Assembly: GCA_017979445.1 (NCBI GenBank)
Contig: CM030709.1
Coordinates: 744,001 to 808,000, forward strand
Direction of reading: 5' to 3'
From: Akebia trifoliata
Taxonomy: Eukaryota; Streptophyta; Magnoliopsida; Ranunculales; Lardizabalaceae
Length of the DNA stretch: 64,000 nucleotides
Each line of letters opens with the position of its first letter. Position 1 is the stretch's first letter. Below, piece by piece: positions 53,436 through 64,000 of the stretch. The notes beneath the pieces were generated by a model. It made no database searches. It was not told the DNA's origin and was given only the letters and a program-made list of their open reading frames with translations. Made by a program: the position numbers and the translations under genes.

Positions 53436-53904
53436 TTAATAGATGCAAGTATAATAAGTACTTTATTTGGTAAAGGAAAATGCTAATCTCAATCCACGAA
53501 AAAAAAATTGCTCACTAAATTTTTGCTCGAGTGCTCACAGAATCCAAAATCCACCAATCACATAAGCCTGAATGTATATAATGCATCCCCAATGTTCCAA
53601 AGTACCCTTATTAAGCTTGACATGACATGCTCTGGAGAGTTTGTGCGCCAAAAATCTCTCTTCAATCCACAGGTTGAGGCTTGCCATTAACATGATCATT
53701 GAGAGGTTAGGGATCCTCAAGAAAAATGCATTCCTATGAAAGTGTATTAATCCCTAGAAGATGTAACTTGATTTCCAGGAAATTCGCATGTTTTTCTCAA
53801 ATCCTGATTGTCATACATTGATGGAGAACCTTAGATGTGGATTGAGGTTAGAGAAGTCCTTTGGTAAAAGTTTTATCACCATGTACGGGGATATCCCCTA
53901 TCTT

Positions 53905-54010
53905 AACCTCGAAGGGTTGAAGAGATGGCCAGGATCACGTCTTTGGAAGAGAGATCTTGAGTTCGAATATCCCCTTAAGAGTTATCCTCAGTGATTTATC
54001 CAGGAAATTA
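53905..54010 (+). repeat. SINE-like segment with pol III box B
   Basis: GGTTGAAGAGATGGCCAGG followed by CTTGAGTTCGAATATCCCC and GATTTATCC parallels 55800-55930 (GTTGGTGAGATGGCGAAG, CTTGAGTTCGAAACCCCC, GGTTTAATCC). The shared order and the box B-like GAGTTCGAA suggest a tRNA-derived SINE. Confidence 0.4.
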
Positions 54011-55797
54011 CTTGATATGCATTGGGGGAGGGTATTGTATCGACCTTAGGATTTGCCGGGTGCAGTAAAAGGCTAGGATACCTAGGTTTAAAAAATGGAA
54101 ATAAAAATTCCATATCTTCTAGGAGTTGGGATCTAATCATGTGTCCTCTTGCTAACCATGGTCAGGTGGCACCCCGTTTTATGCCATGTGGAATTTTTGG
54201 GGACCCATTGACCGTATGGATAGGTGGTTCATCACTTGGTGAACCTACTTACCAAAAATCATAGTGTTTGATAACTTGTATCCATTAGACAAAATGAATA
54301 AGTGGGTTTGAAAATCATGATATATATAAACAGCTGTTGGAGCATAGATTTTTCTTTGGTTAAAAATAAAAATCATCTTCATAAAAACATAAAATATAAT
54401 ATCTTAAAATATAATTAGATTAGTTTATTCCAATCTTGCTAACTATATTATCAAAAGTCAACCAGTACAGCGAATCATGTAGAATATTATCTACATGATT
54501 ATCGGCCCACGAGGAAATATAATAGAATTAAGATAGACTGAAATCCCACTTTTTAGGGCCCATGTGGATAAAAATCTACAGAGCTCCACCTTGGGTCACA
54601 CCTGATTGGGTTTCCAATACTCCTACAGACCCATAAGCATGTTTAAAAAAAATGTAATACAAATTAATACTTCAATTAAATGGGTTAAAAACGTAAATCA
54701 CCAATCAGAGTGATTTTATGTTACCAATCAACATGTCTTAATTGTTTCAATTATATAAAAAAAATATATTTTTGTTTCCACCATCTAATTACTGAGAGAA
54801 ATGACCGAAACAATAACTTTTCAGTTGATTCTTCTTTGAAAATAGTACAAAGTAGAATTTTCTCTACTATGTAGAATTAGGACAGTTTCAACAAACATGT
54901 ATAAATTAAGGGGGATTGGGAATTATCGTGGAAATATTCTGAAATTATGAAAGAAATTCAGTTGTCGACTATATCCTTTATAACTTGCCACTTTTAATTT
55001 TATTGGAGAGAGATGAACGGGTCTACATATTTCTAGCTCAGTTAGGTGTTTGTAAAATAAATAAAAAAATCATTGTAGAGGATGCTTGTGCAATCCCTCG
55101 TCATGAGCTTGTGAGAATTTTGGTTGATAATGTAATTTGTATCTACTTTTGGGAGTAAGTTTGATTAATAAAAAGGGAGGATCCCTCCAACCCTAACTTT
55201 AGGATCGAAAAAAAAAAAAGTATTAAATCATTTGTATCTGCTTACAGTCTTTTGTGAACACCCCTTGAACCAAAATTATATTGTCTAGATAAGAGAATGA
55301 CACATTGGAATAATTTCAGCCCTATCAATTGTTCCATCTTCCACACTTCCAAAATCCATACTCTTTTGGAGAATAAATTTCAAGATTCCTACTATTGCCA
55401 AAAAAAGAAAAAAAAAAAAAGAAAAGATAGAGGTCCCCTTTCCTGCTTTCTACTCATATATGCTTTTCATCAAGATACGAGTGAACAGCATCTATGTTTA
55501 TATTTGCACCACCACATTAGAATGTCAGAATCAATGTACATTTCAATGTCGCTCTAGCACGATTCATAAAGGATAATGTTTCAATTTTTCGGTCAACTTA
55601 TCCAATCCGCCCAACTCCACTTGTCCACCCATTATATTCCAAACATGGTACTCCAGCCGACTCTACATGTTTGAATTGGCCACATTAATAGTTTTCCTTT
55701 GTCACTCCGAACATATTTCCTGTTATTTATCCATAATTTTTAATTAGAGTATTTTATCAAATAGTCCGAGTGAAAAAGTCAAAATTACAACCCAAGA
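54011..55797. other. Intergenic region without recognised genes
   Basis: Mostly AT-rich. It contains a retroposon-like tail at about 55165-55220 (TTAATAAAAAGGGAGGATCC, CCTCCAACCC, A run) and half of a MULE-type MITE arm at about 55455-55568 (GCTTTTCATCAAGATACGAG ... CGCTCTAGCACGATTC). No gene seen. Confidence 0.35.
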
Positions 55798-55960
55798 GTT
55801 GGTGAGATGGCGAAGAGCACATCTCAGGAAGTGAATGTCTTGAGTTCGAAACCCCCTTGGGGACCATTCAGGGGTTTAATCCACAAGTCGCTGGGACGGG
55901 GATTAATTAGTGCGTTAAGAAGCTTGAAGACCTAATCTCAAAACATATAAAAATAAAAAG
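55798..55960 (+). repeat. SINE-like segment with pol III box B
   Basis: Better preserved partner of 53905-54010: AGTTGGTGAGATGGCG, GAGTTCGAAACCCCC (box B-like) and an A-rich end (CATATAAAAATAAAAA). No tRNA fold is completed. Confidence 0.45.
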
Positions 55961-56320
55961 TCAAAATTACTGTGTTAAAGCATTTTTAAAATAGTTAGTA
56001 TACATGTGTTCTAATTCCATTTACGTAAGTTCTCTATTACACTCTTAGAAATGGGTATTTACTTTGAGGTCGAAAAAAATGGTACAAAACTAAAATAAAC
56101 AAAAGTATAATAAGAGCTCTACTTTGTAAAATTCCATTACCATACCGGGTGATCATATGCCGTCTATTAGATACTTTAAAAATTCATATGATGAGACTGT
56201 AATTTTAGCTTCTTGTGGGACCTGTTGTGTACTTATTTTCTTTTATTAGTGAAATTTTTTGGAGAAATTGGAGAAGAAAGAGAAAAAATAGCATCAATTT
56301 GAGAAAGATCAATTGGTCTA

Positions 56321-56606
56321 AGAGAGTATGTTAAAATGAACATGACAACCAACCCGTCTCATATGAATCACAAATCGTTCAAATTCGATTAAAGTGAATT
56401 TTGTTAAGTATATTTATTTTTTATTAAAAGAAGTTTAATTCCATTTTAATTCCTTTTCTTCTTTAAGAGAGTATGTTAAAATGAATGTGACAACCAACCC
56501 GTCTCATATGAATCAAATCGTTCAAAATCGATTAAGGTGAATTTTGTTAATTATATTTATTTTTTATTAAAAGAAGTTTAATCCCATTTTAATTATTTTT
56601 CTTCTT
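56321..56606. repeat. 145-bp tandem duplication downstream of peroxidase D
   Basis: 56321-56465 and 56466-56606 both run from AGAGAGTATGTTAAAATGAA through CAACCAACCCGTCTCATATG to TTTTCTTCTTTAA, with a few substitutions. Confidence 0.88.
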
Positions 56607-56912
56607 TAACTAAACTGATCATTTTACCCAAACATCCAAATCATAGATCCTACTCTCCATAACCAAAACCTTTACAAGATTAAGAAGAAGACTCAATCCA
56701 AAAGAATGAAAAACTGTAAAATTAAGGAAGCCAAATTACTTCATTCTTGAAAGGTTAATTTTATAGCGAATACACTAAAAAACAAACAGAGTGATACTAA
56801 GATCAATGTAACTTTATTTTCCTTGTGAAGTAAATCAAAATACCATAAATACCTAAATTCCCCATATTAGGAAGAAACATGGACATTATTAGAGAAACAT
56901 GGGTGTGTGTGC

Positions 56913-59506
<2,594 letters not shown>

Positions 59507-59611
59507 CTTTTAAAAGAAAAGAGAAGAAAAGATATATCTATATAACCAAAACCAACAAAGAGAAGAGCTTGTTGCGTTGCTTACTTGCTAAAAATCTCTC
59601 TTTTGGACTCT

Positions 59612-59619
59612 TATTTATA
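59612..59619 (-). promoter_or_regulatory. TATA box of peroxidase D
   Basis: The complement reads TATAAATA, 106 nt upstream of the start codon. Confidence 0.6.
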
Positions 59620-60329
59620 GATGATCTCTTCCTCATGTGGGCCTGTTTTACGTCATTTTTTTTTCACTTTTACAGCCCTACTTCGGAATGTAAAAAAATA
59701 AATAAAATTAACCCTAATCATATAAGACAAATTACAATGGTGGACATCAAATTTTCGTATAAAGATAAAGAAAAAAGTCAAACTTCATAAATCACATTAG
59801 TTTTCTTGGTGGGATCCACAAAAAAAAAACTGATTTCATGATCGTAACCGTTCAAACTCTATAATAGGGACAAGTCATCTTATATCTGCCCTGAATAATT
59901 AAGAAAGAAAGTTGATAGATGGACAGGGTTATTGGTCGGCAGAAGTTGTACGGTCATGATCAATGATGGTTTGTAAGACACTAGGATTAGAGACGCGTTG
60001 TAGCATTACTAACTGCACTTTATAGTATGTTAACCTACAACGAAGCTTTACTACAAAAAGAAATTGGATGGTGGGGGACCATTCATCACCATTCCAAAGA
60101 AAGGTGTGTGAACGAAGGTTAGTTAAAGAATCTCACCAAGTCAATTAAATCGGTGAATAATTTGATATTTTTTTCTTAGCAAATAAGATAAAATAAAAGT
60201 GTCCCCTTCTTGTTAACTTAGCTTTTAAGCGAACTTTACAAGATCCCTTGGCATTCAACATTCGAAATCATGTGTTTGCTCCTTCGATCCATTTTTTTTT
60301 TTTTTCGTTTGTTGCTTGGTAATTATTTT

Positions 60330-60502
60330 GAGTGGTGATTTTTTGACACCCTCTGACATGGCATGATCTAGAGTCATAGATTTTTTTCCTTGGGATACAC
60401 AATTGTACACCCCATAAATAAGTGCAGTTGTGTACCTCAAAGAAAAGAATCGGAGCATATGGGGGCGTGTGTCAGAGGGGGGGCATCAAAAAATCATTAT
60501 TC
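60330..60502. mobile_element. MULE-type MITE (GACACCC subfamily)
   Basis: The ends are GAGTGGTGATTTTTTGAC and complement GAATAATGATTTTTTGA. The flanks AATTATTTT (60321-60329) and TATTATTTT (60503-60511) agree at 8 of 9. It has the inner GGGATACACAATTG motif. Confidence 0.82.
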
Positions 60503-60951
60503 TATTATTTTATAATCATTTTGTTACAAACATACAAACAAAAAATTAAGAAAAATCAAGCTAATGTCAACCAAAAAAATAAAGAAAGTTGTTATACAAC
60601 TATATAAAATTGAACCATATTAACAAACAAAAGCCCCCAAAGAAGACTCTGTAGAATTCTTCTAGCTGCTTGTACCAACAAAATAACAATACTAGGATAG
60701 ACAAGATACCTATTGAAGTGTCTCGCTATCTCAAAAGCCCAACTTAGAGTAAAAGGAGTCAAAGTATGTAGAATCTCTTGTTTGAGATTGAGTCTGGTTC
60801 ATTTTTCACAAAGTTTGCTCAGCATAAGCATTCTGAGTTAAAGGGTATGTGAGAAAAGGCAATAAGTTTGAAATGTTATTATTAAACAAATAGTAATAGA
60901 GGAAAGACAACAAAGTTGGAGAGGTAAACTTTGGAAAAGAGTCCAACTATC

Positions 60952-61136
60952 CTTACTAAGATAGTGAGGAAAAAAGGGTTTTACTAAGCCTCATCTATCT
61001 TCAAAATGCCCTCAAGACACGTAAAATATGTTCTCAACATTCGAAACAAATCTTGATCTGTTGTTTCGCGCATTTCATGGTCTTTTTGACCGTGGATGGG
61101 GCTTAGTAAGGCATTTTTCCTCACTATCTGAGTAAG
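60952..61136. mobile_element. MITE with CTTACTAAGATAGTGAGG ends
   Basis: The left end CTTACTAAGATAGTGAGGAA, then ACTAAGCC, is mirrored at the right by GGCTTAGTAAGG and TTCCTCACTATCTGAGTAAG. 185 bp, non-coding. The target duplication is not clear. Confidence 0.65.
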
Positions 61137-63764
61137 AAAAAACAGTTAGAAGAGAAAATAAAATAAAATTTAAATTATATTCTTGAAAGAGGAAAGACAA
61201 TAAAGTTATCCTCTAGATTCATAAAGAGATAAAATCTTAACCTCTCTTTAGATACAAGGAGAGTGGGGTTCACACTTGTGTTTTATTATATAAACTATAG
61301 TTTTCCTAGGCTTATGGCACAGGCATCCTCTTTGAGATAAAATGGGTAAAAACGCAACAACAACAACAAAAGTTATGAGTATTATTAAATTTTTTGTGGT
61401 TAGGGGTAAAAAATGAAAAACAATAAAGTGAATCCCACAAACTTTATGGTTAGATGGGATATTTATCCTAGTTGGATGGAAGTATGTATGTCCCCCTCCC
61501 AAAAAAAAAAGTGAGCCCGACAATTGCATTTTATTATCCAATTTCATGAGACCACAATAAGAGTATTATATTCTATAAAATGAATGTCAAAAGATGAAGA
61601 AGGAGCGTATCAATAAATTGAATGTATTCGATGAGTAAAATGACTCAGAAAAATAGAATAAGAAATGAATATTTTCATGACTGTACAGACTAACTGCGAT
61701 AAATGATAAATGAACAGAAATTCAATTGACATATTTTGCGTAAGTTAACTATTTTAAAATAACAAGATGAAAACCCAAATAACATGGATTGAGGTAGTAA
61801 GAGCCTAGAGCATACACTCGTAAGTTGCAATAACAGAAGAGTAGCTTTTAGATATAATTGAATGTTTCTAGTATAATTTTGGTTAATCACAAATTGTTTC
61901 GATAAAAGCTTCAAAGATGAGATGATTGATGATGATAAATCATGCTGTTGGAAAAAAGTAGCATTAAAATGAAAAGGTGTCATCTTAGTTTTTAGAATAA
62001 ATATTTTATTTGACTAGCTTTTAATATAAGTAAGCTACATAGACTAAAAAGGGAACTCTTTTAAGGTCATTAAAATTACTAGATAATGTATCTGAACAAA
62101 GTAATTTGTCAAAATAAGCAAAATTATTGTGTTTCATTTGAAGAGGGTAATACCATTAGTCAATTTCAATTGAAATAAATTAACTCATCAACGGTAGTCA
62201 CTCCTAATACCAACATTCTTTTAGGGAATTGTACCAAAATGACCAAGTATTTTGCAACAATTACTGAATCATTCATGCCTTTTTATCAAAACAACTATAT
62301 ATATTATACAGTAGCATTTGCTATCCAATTATTTACCCTTCCTGTGATCAAGGGCATAAAGGTATAATCTTACATTCGTCCAAGTCAAATAATTAATTAA
62401 TTGTAGCATTATTAACGATGTTAACGTTGTTTTATTAGTCAAACTTAGGTGTTTGGCCCATCATATATTATCTTTTTCCTTCTCCAAAGCAAAAAAAATT
62501 GACCATGAATGTTTTTTCATTTATAGCCTAAATGACCCCACACGCTTGCTTGATGTCCAGGTCTGTCTGTTTCAATCATAGACATAATATTCCTCTTCTA
62601 GATACATTGAAATCTACCTTCTCCTAACATTCAAGTATTTCCAAAAAATTCAATCTTATTTTAGATTGGATTTAGTTGTAGTTGTCCCTATATATATATT
62701 GCATGCATACATCGTATGATATTGTTGTTTATTACTTGAATCCGTCAAATTAATAGATGAGTCTCAATGTTCATTCATGTATTTTAAATCAATTTATGAA
62801 GTTTAGGTAAAATCAGCTCAAGACTTTTGTAGATAATTAATTATATAAACTCCAAAAAGCTTTAATCAATCTTACGTATGTACTTCGGCTCCATACATGA
62901 TAAGATAATAAAACTTATCTTAATATATTAATGAGGACTTAATACTTGTGCCCCACTATTGTTGACCCTAAGAACATTTGTTATACTTTTAGGTGGAGCT
63001 TGTGTTATTCCCTCTCACACATATAATTAAGGGAAGATTAAATCTCACAAGTGAAGTAAGATTCAACAAAGTTTTCTTTTTAGTAGTTGTCGCAAATGTT
63101 GCTCCCCCAACCCCACCCCATGAGAGTAAAGATTCTTTTCTGTGGGATCTCTAGAAGACTTAGAAAACTAAGCACCTTTATAAATTATATATGTACTTGT
63201 CTTCACTGTTGACTTTTCAATGGCGTGAACAAATTTTATTCCATTCCTTAGCATCATCTGTGGTTCTAAGTAACAGTGTGTCGTGTCGTGAGCTGAGAGA
63301 GAAAGAGATTGCAAATGAGCCGACAGACGAGGCGCGGCCACATCTTTAACAAATCTCTAGAGTCTTTACTGCTTTAGATTTCCTTTTGATGGATGCAACA
63401 AATGATGTTAATAGTTTCTGCACTTAAAACGTGATTTCTATATGTCAAGATTTGGAACCCACCATAAATTGGATTTAATCTTAATGAATCTGACTTACTA
63501 TCTCCAAACATTATAGGTGTAGTCACCGAGATTATTCATTTATTTTATCGACCCATAATATTACCTATTTTTATAATTTATAGACTAAGGATGCTTTGTT
63601 ACTATTTGTCATAATTTAAAGTCCTCTCTCTTAAAATGTACACTCTTTATTTAAATTTCAAGTAATTTGCATGGAAAGAGATTGAAAAAACCATTGTAAT
63701 ATGACTATATACTCAAATTTCACATGTAATGACTATAGATCTTCCTATTATAATGTCACACCCA
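61137..63764. other. Intergenic region without recognised genes
   Basis: AT-rich DNA. Short open frames lack family features. No repeat arrays or RNA genes are seen. Confidence 0.35.
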
Positions 63765-63870
63765 TGGTTTTTAAACTCGTTATCACGTCTCGTCTCATTC
63801 AGTTCTGATACCGAGTTGATTCGGACAATACATCTCGTCTCATTCGACATTGAGACAATGATTTTTAAAC
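63765..63870. repeat. GTCTCGTCTCATTC repeat fragment
   Basis: CCATGGTTTTTAAACTCG, CACGTCTCGTCTCATTC and ATACCGAGTTGATTCG echo the elements at 6571-6988 and 37330-37560. The right part is unclear. Confidence 0.35.
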
Positions 63871-64000
63871 ATTTAAAAAATCTGAAAAATTCAAAAAAAA
63901 TTCAGAAATGATTCTTATTAAAAAATGAACACAAAAAAATATATAATTAAAAAAAATCGATTTGGGGGTGAAAGAATAAAGGGTTCAGGCTTTAACTCAT

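Noticed and set aside
53788..54264. Pair of adjacent open frames as a possible gene
   Set aside because: The frames are short and unrelated to any family I recognise, and they overlap a SINE-like segment.

Overview
The window is nuclear DNA from a flowering plant, most likely a eudicot. It is AT-rich, its genes are interrupted by GT-AG introns, and it carries a DYW-class pentatricopeptide repeat gene, a plant-specific LOB-domain transcription factor and a tandem family of secretory class III peroxidases. Between the genes lie many small terminal-inverted-repeat transposons and organelle-derived fragments. I cannot name the species from the sequence.

Layout. 1-1665 (+): 3' part of a DYW-type PPR gene. 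2.1-7.4 kb: repeats (nested MULE-type MITEs, a tRNA-like SINE head, a probable mitochondrial fragment). 7498-8105 (+): small DUF688-type gene with an apparent frameshift near its end. 8.8-19.3 kb: MITEs, a 1.05 kb foldback element with a 9-bp target duplication, a hAT-type MITE with an exact 8-bp duplication, and seven palindromic elements lodged in (TA)n tracts. 19785-20679 (+): a three-exon LBD15-like gene whose first coding exon is only 14 nt. About 22.08-22.29 kb: fragment of plastid DNA (16S rRNA-trnI spacer and the start of trnI-GAU). 29.06-59.5 kb (-): three intact class III peroxidase genes and one broken copy, all on the minus strand, separated by repeats, a 1.5 kb tandem duplication and ten more palindromic elements. 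About 52.5-53.2 kb: a second probable mitochondrial fragment. 59.6-64 kb: no genes seen.

Genes. The PPR protein would act in organelle RNA editing, the LBD15-like protein in the nucleus, and the peroxidases in the apoplast or cell wall. They are unrelated neighbours. Only the peroxidases form a functional group, a tandemly duplicated array. Two members keep the classic four-exon layout (222/192/166/392 and 228/192/166/386 nt). The middle one has lost the last intron. The last has a GC-AG first intron next to an 83-bp duplication of the splice-donor region.

Most unusual content. Seventeen copies (one truncated) of a non-coding 'double hairpin' element, about 320-480 bp, sit in four clusters at the edges of (TA)n microsatellites. 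Their hairpins and central core are conserved, but their outer ends fall into about five unrelated classes. A paralogous empty site in a neighbouring tandem duplication shows that a 2.1 kb chain of five copies was inserted at a microsatellite. The nearest described analogue I know is the rice Micron type of microsatellite-targeting element.
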